Part shown: one piece after another, positions 1-8,493 of the stretch
Position numbering within the stretch: the first letter of the stretch is position 1
Layout of the letters: each line of letters starts with the position of its first letter
Origin: Bacteroidales bacterium
Lineage (GTDB): Bacteria; Bacteroidota; Bacteroidia; Bacteroidales; F082
DNA: 64,000 nt
NCBI GenBank assembly: GCA_024400455.1
Contig: JAKSMU010000001.1
Location: forward strand, 124,001-188,000
Reading direction: 5' to 3'
Notes under the pieces: generated by a model
What the model was told of the DNA's origin: nothing
The model's database searches: none
Seen by the model: only the letters and a program-made list of their open reading frames with translations
Position numbers and translations under genes: made by a program

Positions 1-2496
1 GTTCCTGATGACTTCGGCTTTATCAACGAACTGTTGACCAAGAAGTCACTGCGTACCATCGTCGGTGACATGGTGAGACACGAAGGTACCGCTATCACCA
101 CCAAGTTCTTGGATGATATTAAGAATATGGGTTACCGCATGGCTTACAAGGGCGGCTTGTCATTCAATTTGGGCAATGTCCTTGTTCCTGCCATGAAGAG
201 CAACCTCATTGAAGAAGCTAATGCAAAGGCTTCGGAAATCCGTGAATACGAAAAGATGGGCTTCATGGGTCCTAACGAACGCTATAACCAGATCGTTGAC
301 CTTTGGACTGATGTCAATGCCAAGCTGACCAAGGAAGTGATGAACGTCCTTTCGAGCGATGACCAAGGCTTCAATCCTGTATACATGATGCTGCACTCTG
401 GTGCTCGTGGTTCTGAAGCTCAGGTTTCACAGCTCTGCGGTATGAGAGGTTTGATGGCTAAGCCTATGAAGGCAGGTTCTGGTGGTTCCGAAATTATCGA
501 AAACCCGATTCTTTCCAACTTCCAGGAAGGTCTGTCGGTTTTGGAATACTTCATTTCAACTCACGGTGCCCGTAAGGGTTTGGCCGATACCGCTTTGAAG
601 ACCGCTGACGCTGGTTACTTGACCCGTCGTCTGGTCGACGTCGCTCACGATGTCATCATCACCGAAAAGGACTGCGGCACATTGCGTGGCCTGACCGTTT
701 CACGCGGCGATGAAAAGAAAGAACCAGGAAAGCACTCCTTATTATATGATAGAATCTTGGGCCGTGTTGCCTTGCACGATGTCTTCCATCCACAAACCAA
801 CGAGCTTATCGTTGCCGGCGGTGAAGAAATCAACGAGGAACGTGCCGAAGCTATCGATGAATCACCATTGGAGAGCGTTGAAATCCGTTCCGTGCTGACT
901 TGCGAATCGAAGCGTGGCGTGTGCGCTAACTGCTATGGCCGTAACCTGTCATCCAGCAAGCTGGTGCAGAAGGGTGAAGCCGTGGGCGTTATCGCTGCCC
1001 AGTCAATCGGTGAACCTGGTACTCAGCTGACTCTGCGTACCTTCCACCAAGGTGGTAAGGCATCCAAGAATCTGGTCGCTTCAAGTGCCGAAGCCAAGTA
1101 CGACGGCTATCTTGAAATCGACGAATTGCGTTCAGTCAATGCTGAAAAGGATGGCCAGAAGTACCAAGTTGTCATCGGCCGTTCCGCTGAATTGAAACTG
1201 CACGACAGCAATACTGATGTCGTTCTGACGACTCTGAATATCCCATACGCTGCTAAGTTGTACTTTGCAAGCGGTGAAACCGTGAAGAAGGGCGACAAGC
1301 TGTTTGAATGGGATCCGTATAATGCTTCTATCGTTTCCGAATTTGCCGGTGAAATCCGCTTCCAGAATGTGGAAGAAGGCGTTACATTCCGTAAGGAAAC
1401 CATCGCTGAAACCGGATTTAACGAACGCGTTATCATTGAAGGTAAGAGAGGCGCCAAGAACCCGTTGATTGAGATTGTCGCAGATGGTGAAGTCGTTGCT
1501 TCATACGACCTTCCTGTCGATGCTCACGTTGTCGTCGAAGAAGGTGAAAAGATTAAGGCTGGTGACCAGCTCGTCCGTATTCCTCGTAATGTTTCGGGCG
1601 GTGGCGATATCACCGGCGGTCTGCCGCGTGTCCAGGAATTGTTCGAAGCCCGTAATCCTATTGACCCGGCTATCGTTTCCGAAATCGATGGTATCGTGAC
1701 TTTGGAAAAGAAACTGAAGCGTGGTAACCGTGAAGTCGTCGTTACAGCTAAGACTGGTGAACAGAAACGTTATCTGATTCCTACTTCAAAACAGATTTTG
1801 GCTCAGGAGAACGACTTTGTGAAAGCAGGTCAGCCGCTGTCGGAAGGTGCAATCACGCCTGCCAGCATCTTGGCAATCATGGGCCCAATGAAGGTTCAGG
1901 AATACATCGTCAACGAAGTTCAGAGCGTGTACCGTTCACAAGGTGTGACCATCAATGATAAGCACTTTGAAGTCATCGTCCGTCAGATGATGCGTAAGGT
2001 CGAAATCATTGACCCAGGTGATACCCGTTTCCTGCAAGGCGAACTCGTCAACAAACTGAAGTTCCAGGAAGAAAACGACGACATCTACGGCAAGTTCTTT
2101 GTCATCGATCCAGGTGCGTCAGAGAATATCCATGCTGGTCAGATCATTTCTTCAATGAAGTTGCGTGAAGAAACTTCAGCCTTGAAGCGTAAGGATTTGC
2201 AGTTGCCAGAAACAAGACCTGCAAACCCAGCTACCGCTACACAGGTGCTGCAAGGTATCACCCGCGCTGCTTTGGCTACAGATAGCTTCATTTCGGCTGC
2301 ATCCTTCCAGGAAACCACTAAGGTGCTGACCAATGCTGCCATCGCTGCTAAGTCGGATTCCCTGCTCGGCATGAAGGAAAATGTAATCGTTGGTCACAAG
2401 ATTCCTGCCGGTACAGGTTTGCGCGAATACGAAGACCTTATCGTCGGTTCACGTGAAGAATACGAAGAAAAGGTTGCTCCAACTTTGGAGGCTTAA
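1..2496 (+). CDS. rpoC: DNA-directed RNA polymerase subunit beta' (C-terminal part, 5' truncated by window)
   Basis: This is the catalytic beta' subunit of RNA polymerase. The reading frame is open from base 1, so the gene begins upstream of the window; 831 codons are present, roughly from the residue-600 region of a protein usually about 1,400 residues long. The four cysteines of the second zinc site are visible (nt 673, 901, 922 and 931). They are followed by the trigger-loop signature SIGEPGTQLTLRTFHQGG. The block GARKGLADTALKTA upstream belongs to the bridge-helix region. Codon choice is strongly biased to a few codons, as expected for a highly expressed gene. A terminator follows the stop directly. 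Identification is secure. Confidence 0.98.
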   Translation, partial: VPDDFGFINELLTKKSLRTIVGDMVRHEGTAITTKFLDDIKNMGYRMAYKGGLSFNLGNVLVPAMKSNLIEEANAKASEIREYEKMGFMGPNERYNQIVDLWTDVNAKLTKEVMNVLSSDDQGFNPVYMMLHSGARGSEAQVSQLCGMRGLMAKPMKAGSGGSEIIENPILSNFQEGLSVLEYFISTHGARKGLADTALKTADAGYLTRRLVDVAHDVIITEKDCGTLRGLTVSRGDEKKEPGKHSLLYDRILGRVALHDVFHPQTNELIVAGGEEINEERAEAIDESPLESVEIRSVLTCESKRGVCANCYGRNLSSSKLVQKGEAVGVIAAQSIGEPGTQLTLRTFHQGGKASKNLVASSAEAKYDGYLEIDELRSVNAEKDGQKYQVVIGRSAELKLHDSNTDVVLTTLNIPYAAKLYFASGETVKKGDKLFEWDPYNASIVSEFAGEIRFQNVEEGVTFRKETIAETGFNERVIIEGKRGAKNPLIEIVADGEVVASYDLPVDAHVVVEEGEKIKAGDQLVRIPRNVSGGGDITGGLPRVQELFEARNPIDPAIVSEIDGIVTLEKKLKRGNREVVVTAKTGEQKRYLIPTSKQILAQENDFVKAGQPLSEGAITPASILAIMGPMKVQEYIVNEVQSVYRSQGVTINDKHFEVIVRQMMRKVEIIDPGDTRFLQGELVNKLKFQEENDDIYGKFFVIDPGASENIHAGQIISSMKLREETSALKRKDLQLPETRPANPATATQVLQGITRAALATDSFISAASFQETTKVLTNAAIAAKSDSLLGMKENVIVGHKIPAGTGLREYEDLIVGSREEYEEKVAPTLEA

Positions 2497-2510
2497 TAAA
2501 GTAATTAACC

Positions 2511-2545
2511 AAAATGGGGACTGGCTTGCCAGCCCCCATTTTTTT
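2511..2545 (+). terminator. Intrinsic terminator after rpoC
   Basis: An inverted repeat (aaaatgggg ... ccccatttt with an inner ctgg/ccag arm) starts 15 bases after the rpoC stop and runs into a T tract. The DUF3467 gene begins 15 bases further on, so that gene may depend on partial read-through. Confidence 0.85.
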
Positions 2546-2559
2546 AAATCAAAATAAAT

Positions 2560-2865
2560 ATGGATAACAATCAGAAAAATCAGATTAACATTGAATTGAC
2601 AGACGAAATCGCTGAAGGTAAATATTCAAATTTGGCTATTATTACCCATTCTCCTACAGAGTTTATTCTGGATTTCGTCCAAATGATGCCAGGTTCACCA
2701 AAGGCGAAGGTGAGATCAAGAGTCATCATGACTCCTCAGCACGCTAAGCGTCTTTACAAGGCTTTGGCTGACAATCTCAGCAAATACGAAGCTCAGTTCG
2801 GCACCATCAAGGACGGCGGCGAAATGCCTCCATTTACCTTGAATGGACCAACTGCTCAGGCATAA
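2560..2865 (+). CDS. DUF3467 family protein
   Basis: A 101-residue protein of the DUF3467 family, which in Bacteroidota commonly sits just downstream of rpoC. Recognisable parts are the N-terminal INIELTDEIAEGKYSNLAII strand region, the central EFILDFVQMMPG, and the C-terminal helix after RVIMTPQHAKRLYKAL. No signal peptide or membrane segment is seen, so it is probably cytoplasmic. The function of the family is unknown to me; position next to rpoC suggests, but does not show, a link to transcription. Confidence 0.88.
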   Translation: MDNNQKNQINIELTDEIAEGKYSNLAIITHSPTEFILDFVQMMPGSPKAKVRSRVIMTPQHAKRLYKALADNLSKYEAQFGTIKDGGEMPPFTLNGPTAQA

Positions 2866-2887
2866 GTCGTATAATGCAATATTAATA

Positions 2888-2921
2888 GAAAAAGGTCGAA
2901 GCCATGGCTCCGACCTTTTTG
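2888..2921. terminator. Bidirectional terminator between DUF3467 and lemA
   Basis: The stem aaaaggtcg/cgacctttt with an inner agcc-at-ggct arm has A/T tracts on both sides. It lies between two converging genes and can serve both. Confidence 0.85.
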
Positions 2922-2945
2922 ATTTATATATTCCCAAAAGAATCC

Positions 2946-3521
2946 TTAAATGTGTGGCGCTTGATCGGCGTTTTCGCTTGCCTCAAAATAAGGGCGCTTT
3001 TCAAAACCGAACAAGCTGGCAATGATGCTGCTTGGGAATTGACGGACCCGTCGGTTATAGTCTTGCACTGTTTCGTTGAAGCGTTGTCTTTCGGTGAGAA
3101 TCCGGTTCTCGCAACCTTTCAGCTGAGCTTGAAGCGTTAGGTATTGTTCATTGGCTTTCAAATCGGGATAGTCTTCAATGCGGGCTGTCAATCTGCCAAG
3201 TGTGTTGGTCAGTTCGTCTTGAATGTTTTCAAAGTCCTGCAATTGCGCTTCCGTCATTTCGTCGGCAACAAGGGTGGTGGATGTCGCTTTGGCTCTGGCT
3301 TCGGTGACAGCAACCAAGGTGCCTTGTTCGAATTCGGAATATTCCTTTACCACGGCAACCAGATTCGGAATCAAGTCGGCACGCCTCTGGTACACGTTTT
3401 CAACCTGTCCCCACGCATTCGTCATGTTTTCCTGTGCGTTGACAAACTTGTTGTAGTTCGAAATGCCCCAAATCAGGATTATGGCGACAACGGCTATAAT
3501 GATGGTCCACGTCTTTTTCAT
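2946..3521 (-). CDS. lemA: LemA family membrane-anchored protein
   Basis: A 191-residue LemA-family protein. Residues about 4-22 form an N-terminal hydrophobic anchor (WTIIIAVVAIILIWG). The rest is the long helical domain typical of LemA, with the signature QRRADLIPNLVAVVK and a C-terminal FNETVQDYNRRVRQFP block. The family is thought to be exposed outside the membrane; its biochemical role is not established. The start lies 6 bases after the pyrI stop, so it is probably co-transcribed with pyrB and pyrI. This linkage is unexpected functionally and may reflect convenience of the operon only. Confidence 0.93.
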   Translation of the reverse strand: MKKTWTIIIAVVAIILIWGISNYNKFVNAQENMTNAWGQVENVYQRRADLIPNLVAVVKEYSEFEQGTLVAVTEARAKATSTTLVADEMTEAQLQDFENIQDELTNTLGRLTARIEDYPDLKANEQYLTLQAQLKGCENRILTERQRFNETVQDYNRRVRQFPSSIIASLFGFEKRPYFEASENADQAPHI

Positions 3522-3527
3522 GGCAGA

Positions 3528-3995
3528 TTAGATGAATTCCAACTTGTCTTCGGTGGTGTTCTTCTCGCAGTAGTGGCAGTGCAGTTTCACATGTCCGTCT
3601 TTGCCTTTCAGCACGACGAACTTGGTCGGGACATCATGCTCTTTGTTGGTGATGCAGTTCGGATTGGCGCATTTCACGATGTGCTCGATGCATTCAGGAA
3701 TTTCGACGGATTTCTTGCTGATGACTTCAAAATCCTTGATTTCGATTAAGGTGGCAGTTGGAGCGACAAGGGCTATCTTGTTGATTTCCTCGGCTTCGAA
3801 GAATTTGTCCGTGATTTTGATGATGCCTTTTGTGCCGTATTTCTTGCTCTCTAAGTTGGTGCCGAAATAGACAGGCTTGTCGATGGTCTCGAGACCTAAT
3901 ATCTTAATGACTTGAAACACCTTGTCGGCTGGAATATGGTCGATGACGGTTCCGTTTTCAATGGCTGAAACGACTAATTCTTTTCTTTTTTCCAT
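3528..3995 (-). CDS. pyrI: Aspartate carbamoyltransferase regulatory subunit
   Basis: The 155-residue regulatory chain of aspartate transcarbamoylase binds CTP/ATP and holds the catalytic trimers together. The C-terminal zinc site is complete: C109, C114, C140 and C143 in the CxxxxC...CxxC layout. The start is taken at the ATG at 3995 (MEKRKELVVSA); an in-frame upstream start at 4019 would read into repeat DNA. A repeat-filled gap of 131 bases separates it from pyrB, unusual for this pair. Its presence implies allosteric pyrimidine feedback in addition to the attenuator proposed upstream of pyrB. Confidence 0.95.
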   Translation of the reverse strand: MEKRKELVVSAIENGTVIDHIPADKVFQVIKILGLETIDKPVYFGTNLESKKYGTKGIIKITDKFFEAEEINKIALVAPTATLIEIKDFEVISKKSVEIPECIEHIVKCANPNCITNKEHDVPTKFVVLKGKDGHVKLHCHYCEKNTTEDKLEFI

Positions 3996-4126
3996 ATCGC
4001 GTTGTGATTTAAGATTCAAAGATTTAAGATTTAATGATTTAAGGGTTATCAGTTGTCAGTTTTCAGTTATCAGTAACATAATCATTTGAAAAACTGAAAA
4101 CCGTGAACCGAAAACTGAAAACCAAA
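3996..4126. repeat. Dispersed repeats filling the pyrB-pyrI gap
   Basis: The gap holds two repeat types. One is a run of near-copies of gatttaaga (4008-4042). The other is the octamer family ctgataac/ctgaaaac, present in both orientations: ttatcagttgtcagttttcag at 4047 onward, and actgaaaaccg...aaaactgaaaacc at 4090-4123. The opposed copies could fold into a long hairpin in the pyrBI mRNA. The same octamers recur at 30412-30451 and 63320-63375. Confidence 0.75.
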
Positions 4127-5047
4127 TTATTTAAGTCCAAGGATGGAGGCGATGAGAGCTTGACGTGCGTACACACCGTTTTGTGCCTGCTGGAAATAAT
4201 AGGCTTTCGGGTTAGCATCGACATCAACATGGATTTCGTTGACGCGTGGCAGTGGGTGCAGCACGCGGCAGTTTGGCTTCGAGTTGGCGAGCATGGCGTT
4301 ACGCAAGACATATGAATTCTTCACCTTTTCGTATTCTTCTGGATCAGGGAAGCGCTCGCGCTGGATACGGGTCATGTAGATGATGTCTGAATGAGGAATT
4401 GCGTCTTCCAATTCGGTGTATTGGTCGTATTTCAGGTTGGCGTCCTTGATATGTTGTTTCACGGTGCTCGGCAGTTTCAGTTCGTTAGGTGAAACGAGGT
4501 TGAATTTTGCATTGAAGTTGCACATAGCTTCGACGAGACTGTGAACGGTGCGGCCATATTTCAAGTCACCGACTAAAGTGATCTCAAGGTTTTCGAGTGT
4601 GCCTTGGGTCTTGCGGATGGAGTAGAGGTCGAGCATGCACTGGGTCGGGTGCTGGTTAGCGCCATCACCGGCATTGATAATCGGCACTTTGGAGACTTCT
4701 GAAGCGAAGCGGGCGGAACCTTCTATTGGGTTACGCATGACGATAAGGTCGGCATAGCTTGCCACCATGGTGATGGTGTCGGCCAATGACTCACCTTTCT
4801 GAATGCTTGTGCCAGCGGTGCTGCTGAAACCGATGACATTGCCGCCCAAAAGCTGGATGGCTGTCTCGAAACTGAGGCGTGTGCGCGTCGATGGCTCAAA
4901 GAAAAGCGAACCGATGATACGGCCGTTCAACAGATTCTGATGAGGGTTTTTCTCAAAGTCTTCAGCAATGTCCAGGACATGGCAGATTTCCTCCGGTGAG
5001 TAGTCGCTGATTGAAATCAGGCTGCGGTTTTTTAATGAAATTGACAT
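4127..5047 (-). CDS. pyrB: Aspartate carbamoyltransferase catalytic subunit
   Basis: This enzyme condenses carbamoyl phosphate with aspartate, the committed step of pyrimidine synthesis. The 306-residue length is normal. The carbamoyl-phosphate signature FEPSTRTR (residues 50-57), the [10 protein letters not shown] loop and the C-terminal HPLPRVNEI are all present. It is the first gene of pyrB-pyrI-lemA. Its start lies 27 bases after the T tract of a terminator hairpin that a short leader ORF overlaps, which suggests attenuation control (see the features at 5075-5104 and 5088-5192). Confidence 0.97.
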   Translation of the reverse strand: MSISLKNRSLISISDYSPEEICHVLDIAEDFEKNPHQNLLNGRIIGSLFFEPSTRTRLSFETAIQLLGGNVIGFSSTAGTSIQKGESLADTITMVASYADLIVMRNPIEGSARFASEVSKVPIINAGDGANQHPTQCMLDLYSIRKTQGTLENLEITLVGDLKYGRTVHSLVEAMCNFNAKFNLVSPNELKLPSTVKQHIKDANLKYDQYTELEDAIPHSDIIYMTRIQRERFPDPEEYEKVKNSYVLRNAMLANSKPNCRVLHPLPRVNEIHVDVDANPKAYYFQQAQNGVYARQALIASILGLK

Positions 5048-5074
5048 AATCGTATGTATTTGAATTGTTTTGGC

Positions 5075-5104
5075 AAAAAAAAGACGGTCAACAAATTGAC
5101 CGTC
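5075..5104 (-). terminator. Attenuator-like intrinsic terminator in the pyrB leader
   Basis: Read on the minus strand, a perfect 9-bp stem (gacggtcaa / ttgaccgtc, 4-base loop) is followed at once by eight T residues, and pyrB starts 27 bases later. It lies about 200 bases from the upstream trmH stop, so it fits a pyrB leader terminator better than a trmH terminator. Confidence 0.75.
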
Positions 5105-5192
5105 GATATGAAATAATAATGAAATTCAAGGTGATGGAACCAAAAGATCCCTTATTATTGAAATTGTCCGATAATTGAACTTTCTGTAACAT
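5088..5192 (-). CDS. Putative pyrBI leader peptide
   Basis: An ATG at 5192 opens a 34-codon frame that ends with TGA at 5090-5088. It runs through a U-rich stretch (nt 5105-5130, with three consecutive AUU codons) and through the 5' arm of the terminator hairpin, stopping just past the loop. This is the layout of the E. coli pyrBI leader: a translating ribosome close behind a slowed polymerase would cover the 5' arm and prevent termination when UTP is scarce. The peptide begins MLQKVQLSD and ends YRRSIC. No Shine-Dalgarno site is visible. The frame is short and its conservation is untested. Confidence 0.5.
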   Translation of the reverse strand: MLQKVQLSDNFNNKGSFGSITLNFIIISYRRSIC

Positions 5193-5199
5193 CAAAATG

Positions 5200-5207
5200 C
5201 AAAAATA
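5200..5207 (-). promoter_or_regulatory. Possible -7 box for the pyrB leader
   Basis: TATTTTTG on the minus strand matches the Bacteroidota -7 consensus and lies 7 bases before the leader ATG. I see no matching TTTG -33 element at the usual 19-22 base spacing, so this is tentative. The rest of 5208-5304 has no gene; a weak stem (5254-5261 with 5283-5290) may terminate trmH. Confidence 0.35.
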
Positions 5208-5304
5208 TACATTTTCTTGACATGATGCATCGTTTTTGAAAAAAAACATCTAGAATGCTTGAGAACTTGTTTGGAAATATCGCAAGCATTTGATTTACTT
5301 GTGT

Positions 5305-6042
5305 TTACCGTGACATTTGCGCCATAATGATAGCTGCAGCTATTGAAGCGTTGAGCGATTCGGTCAGGCTGCCTTCGGCGCGAGGAATGGTGATGGGGTG
5401 GGTGATAAGCGGCAGTATGTTTGGCCTGATGCCGTGCGATTCGCTGCCGATTACAATGATGCCTTCTGCTTTGTCTTGCATTTTGAACAGGTTTTTGCCA
5501 TCTAGCAAAGCTCCGAAAATGGCCTTGCCTTGGCTTTGGGATTTTGTCAGGAAGGCTTCCAAATCTGTTTCGATGATGTTCATCCTAAAAATGGATCCCA
5601 TTGTAGCTTGGATTACTTTGGGGTTCCAGAGCTCCACGCAATCTTCGCTGCACACGATGTTGCGGATGCCGAACCAGTCGGCGGTGCGGATGATGGTGCC
5701 CATGTTGCCCGGATTGCTGATGCCGTCTAAGGCCAACACCAAGGTTGCATTGCTGTCAATGGAAACCGTTTCGGGCTGGCGCACTACGGCTAGGATGCCT
5801 GGTGCGGTATCTTGTCCGGTCATTTGTTCCATCTGAACTTCAGTGGCAATTTCCACCTTATTTGAAGGGATGTCGTTTTCAGCACAATATTTTTCTGTGG
5901 CGAAAAGGCTGATGATTTCAAAGTCGCTATCTATCAGTTCGTTGACCATCTTGCGACCTTCGACGACGAAGAGTTGCTGCTCTTTCCGGTATTTCTGCTG
6001 CCTAAGTGCTGCAACAGATTTAATGGTGTTTTTCGTAATCAT
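5305..6042 (-). CDS. SpoU/TrmH-family RNA 2'-O-methyltransferase
   Basis: A 245-residue SPOUT methyltransferase of the TrmH/RlmB type, which methylates a ribose 2'-OH of rRNA or tRNA using S-adenosylmethionine. An N-terminal substrate-binding domain (about residues 1-95) precedes the knot fold. The three SpoU motifs are visible: ISNPGNMGTIIRTADWFG, then IVIGSESHGI, then the C-terminal IPRAEGSLTESLNAS. The exact target base cannot be assigned from sequence. It lies between the S6 operon and pyrB with its own spacing on both sides. Confidence 0.88.
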   Translation of the reverse strand: MITKNTIKSVAALRQQKYRKEQQLFVVEGRKMVNELIDSDFEIISLFATEKYCAENDIPSNKVEIATEVQMEQMTGQDTAPGILAVVRQPETVSIDSNATLVLALDGISNPGNMGTIIRTADWFGIRNIVCSEDCVELWNPKVIQATMGSIFRMNIIETDLEAFLTKSQSQGKAIFGALLDGKNLFKMQDKAEGIIVIGSESHGIRPNILPLITHPITIPRAEGSLTESLNASIAAAIIMAQMSR

Positions 6043-6054
6043 GATGTTGGGTAA

Positions 6055-6089
6055 TTGAAAAAGAAAGGCTGCCTCGCTGAGGCAGCCTT
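6055..6089 (-). terminator. Terminator of the rpsF-rpsR-rplI operon
   Basis: An 11-bp perfect stem (aaggctgcctc / gaggcagcctt, 3-base loop) is followed on the minus strand by a T-rich tail, 23 bases after the rplI stop. The trmH start codon follows within about 15 bases. Confidence 0.9.
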
Positions 6090-6111
6090 CTCTGTTGTTA
6101 TGATGCTATGC

Positions 6112-6561
6112 TTATTCAGCGTAAACTTCAAAGTTAACTTCGGCCTGAACGTCTTTGTGGAGTCTGACCTTAGCTTTGTAAGTGCCGATTTCCTTAATAG
6201 CGTCATCGCTGAGGACGATTTGCTTGCGGTCGATGTCGAGGTTGCAAGCTTCCTTGATGGCGTTAGCGATCTGCACATTGTTGACAGAACCATAAATCTT
6301 TCCGGTTTCAGAAGCCTTAGCAGGGATGCGAAGAGCAAGACCGTTGATGACGTTTGCTTTTTCTTGAGCTTCGTTTCTGACCTTTTCTTCTTTATGAGCC
6401 TGCTGGCGCATTTCTTCGGCCAAGATTTTGCGGTTTCTTTCGGTGGCCAGGATAGCCATGCCTTGAGGAATCAAAAAGTTACGAGCGTAACCTGGTTTAA
6501 CAGTTACGATGTCGTTCTTGTATCCTAAGTTGTTGATGTCTTGTTTCAGAATGATATCCAT
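6112..6561 (-). CDS. rplI: 50S ribosomal protein L9
   Basis: A normal-length (149-residue) L9. The N-terminal rRNA-binding domain starts MDIILKQDINNLGYKNDIV and contains the characteristic GYARNFLIPQG. A long connecting helix (about residues 50-75) leads to the C-terminal domain. It is the last gene of the rpsF-rpsR-rplI operon, 15 bases after rpsR. Confidence 0.97.
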   Translation of the reverse strand: MDIILKQDINNLGYKNDIVTVKPGYARNFLIPQGMAILATERNRKILAEEMRQQAHKEEKVRNEAQEKANVINGLALRIPAKASETGKIYGSVNNVQIANAIKEACNLDIDRKQIVLSDDAIKEIGTYKAKVRLHKDVQAEVNFEVYAE

Positions 6562-6576
6562 TACTTTTCCTCCTTA

Positions 6577-6852
6577 TTATTTCAAACAGTCAGCTACGAA
6601 TGGCATCAGGGCAAGGTGACGAGCACGCTTGATAGCCTGAGCGACTTTTCTTTGGTATTTTGTTGATGTGCCAGTGATGCGGCGTGGTAAAATCTTACCT
6701 TGTTCGTTCACAAACTTCAGCAAGAAATCGGCATCTTTGTAATCGATGTACTTGATGCGGTTCTTCTTGAAGCGGCAGTATTTCTTTCTTTTGGTATCGA
6801 CTGCGATAGGAGTCAAATATTTGATATCGTTGTTTGTGTTAACTTGTGCCAT
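6577..6852 (-). CDS. rpsR: 30S ribosomal protein S18
   Basis: A 91-residue S18, the partner of S6 on the 30S platform. The conserved C-terminal core includes [20 protein letters not shown] and YIDYKD before it; the N-terminus is a typical variable tail. It is the middle gene of the operon, 26 bases downstream of rpsF. Confidence 0.97.
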   Translation of the reverse strand: MAQVNTNNDIKYLTPIAVDTKRKKYCRFKKNRIKYIDYKDADFLLKFVNEQGKILPRRITGTSTKYQRKVAQAIKRARHLALMPFVADCLK

Positions 6853-6878
6853 TTCTTTAGTGTTTTAAATGTTCAACA

Positions 6879-7232
6879 TTAGGCCTGAACTTCAGCGGCT
6901 TTTTCAGCAGCTTTCTGGCGTCTCTTTTCGTTGTAAGCAACAGCGTGCTTGTCGAGTTTCACGGTGAGGAAACGGAGAATGCGTTCGTCGCGCTTCAGTT
7001 CTGTTTCGAAATCGGCAATGACATTTCCTTCGGCTTTGAATTCAATCAATTGATAGAAGCCTGTTGATTTTTTCTGGATTGGGTAAGCGAGTTTGCGCAT
7101 GCCCCAGTTTTCTTCATGAACGATCTCTGCGCCAGCATTGGCCAGTTGATCTTCATACTTCTTTACCGCTTCCTTCATCTGTTCGTCAGATAAAACGGGA
7201 GTTACAATGAAAACGGTTTCGTACTGATTCAT
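6879..7232 (-). CDS. rpsF: 30S ribosomal protein S6
   Basis: A 117-residue S6 beginning [18 protein letters not shown]. It has the conserved [19 protein letters not shown] segment and ends in an Ala/Glu/Lys-rich tail. It is the first gene of the operon and is preceded by the best -33/-7 promoter in the window. Confidence 0.97.
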   Translation of the reverse strand: MNQYETVFIVTPVLSDEQMKEAVKKYEDQLANAGAEIVHEENWGMRKLAYPIQKKSTGFYQLIEFKAEGNVIADFETELKRDERILRFLTVKLDKHAVAYNEKRRQKAAEKAAEVQA

Positions 7233-7288
7233 AATTACTTGATAGTTAATAATTTAATTTATTGTTGTTTGTGCTTTAATAGCGGGTG

Positions 7289-7319
7289 CAAAAATACGAC
7301 TTTTTTCTTAATACACAAT
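7289..7319 (-). promoter_or_regulatory. Promoter of rpsF operon (-33 ATTG, -7 TATTTTTG)
   Basis: On the minus strand, ATTG (7316-7319) is spaced 19 bases from TATTTTTG (7289-7296). Both elements and the spacing match the Bacteroidota primary sigma factor. The leader to rpsF would be about 50 bases. Confidence 0.75.
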
Positions 7320-7335
7320 AGTTTGCGCGAAATTT

Positions 7336-8475
7336 TTATTTGCTGTTCGTCAGCATTTCTTCCAGCATGAATTCCGCTGCTTTCCCGTTGCCGAAGATTT
7401 CGGGGAAATCGGTTGGTGGTGTAGTCTTGAATTGCTTCCAGCTGTCGAGGATGCGCTGTTTGTCGGCATCGGTCAAAACCGCTGAGCCGGTCTTCACGAT
7501 TTCCACCCATTCCGTTTCTGGGCGGAGGATGATGCAAGGTTTCTTGAAGAAATAGGATTCCTTCTGCACGCCGCCCGAGTCGGTCATGATGAGCATGGCG
7601 TTGCGTTCCAGTTCAATCATTTCGAGGAAAGAAACTGGCGGTATCAGCTTGATATTCTCGGAGTTGAAAAGTTTTTCTTGATTCTCTGCGCTGAGATTGG
7701 TTTTCAGTAATTTAGCCGTTCTTGGATGCAGGGGCAATACGACAACGGCTTCTTTTGAAACTTCAATGATTGATTCGAAAATGGCGGTCAAGCGTTGCGG
7801 CTGGTCGGTGTTGCTGTCGCGATGTATGGTTGAAAGCACAAACGGCTTGCCGCTTAAACCTAAACGATGGATGATATCGGTCTTCTCAGCAGATAAAGTG
7901 GAGAAGTACAGGCTGTTGTCGTACATGATGTCACCGCAGTGGTAGACTTTCGGATTGTCGATGGTGTAAGGACCTGCATTGTTCATCGGGAAGCCTTCGT
8001 GCTTCAGGTTTTCGTACCCGGCCAAAGTGGGCGAGAAGAGCAGGGTGGAGCAGTGGTCGCAAACGATTCGGTTGATTTCCTCGGGCATGCTTTTGTTGAA
8101 AGAGCGGAGCCCGGCCTCGATGTGGACAATTGGAACGTGGATTTTTGCAGCGGCAATGGCTCCGGCCAAAGTGGAATTGGTGTCGCCGTAAAGGACAATG
8201 TAATCAGGTTTTTCCTTGACAAGGATTTCCTCGATGCCTTCGGTCATGCGGGCGGTCTGCACGCCATGTGAGGCTGAACCGACATGCAGGTTGTAGTCAG
8301 GGTGCGGAATGCCCAATTCATCGAAAAAGACTTGCGACATGTTTTCGTCGTAGTGTTGTCCCGTGTGGACAATGATTTCCGTGATTTGGCCTGCAAAACG
8401 GTTTTTAATGGCGCGGCTTAATGCGGCAGCCTTGATGATTTGGGGGCGAGCCCCGATTATAGTAACTATCTTCAT
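7336..8475 (-). CDS. wecB: UDP-N-acetylglucosamine 2-epimerase (non-hydrolysing)
   Basis: This enzyme interconverts UDP-GlcNAc and UDP-ManNAc for surface polysaccharides. The 379-residue length is typical. The N-terminal MKIVTIIGARPQIIKAAAL, the HIEAGLRS loop and the DSGGVQKE active-site segment near residue 285 are present. I choose the ATG at 8475 over the upstream GTG at 8484 because it begins exactly at the conserved beta strand. It lies 18 bases after radC, so the two are probably co-transcribed. No other nucleotide-sugar gene is adjacent. Confidence 0.94.
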   Translation of the reverse strand: MKIVTIIGARPQIIKAAALSRAIKNRFAGQITEIIVHTGQHYDENMSQVFFDELGIPHPDYNLHVGSASHGVQTARMTEGIEEILVKEKPDYIVLYGDTNSTLAGAIAAAKIHVPIVHIEAGLRSFNKSMPEEINRIVCDHCSTLLFSPTLAGYENLKHEGFPMNNAGPYTIDNPKVYHCGDIMYDNSLYFSTLSAEKTDIIHRLGLSGKPFVLSTIHRDSNTDQPQRLTAIFESIIEVSKEAVVVLPLHPRTAKLLKTNLSAENQEKLFNSENIKLIPPVSFLEMIELERNAMLIMTDSGGVQKESYFFKKPCIILRPETEWVEIVKTGSAVLTDADKQRILDSWKQFKTTPPTDFPEIFGNGKAAEFMLEEMLTNSK

Positions 8476-8493
8476 GTTTTTCACTTTGTGCGA

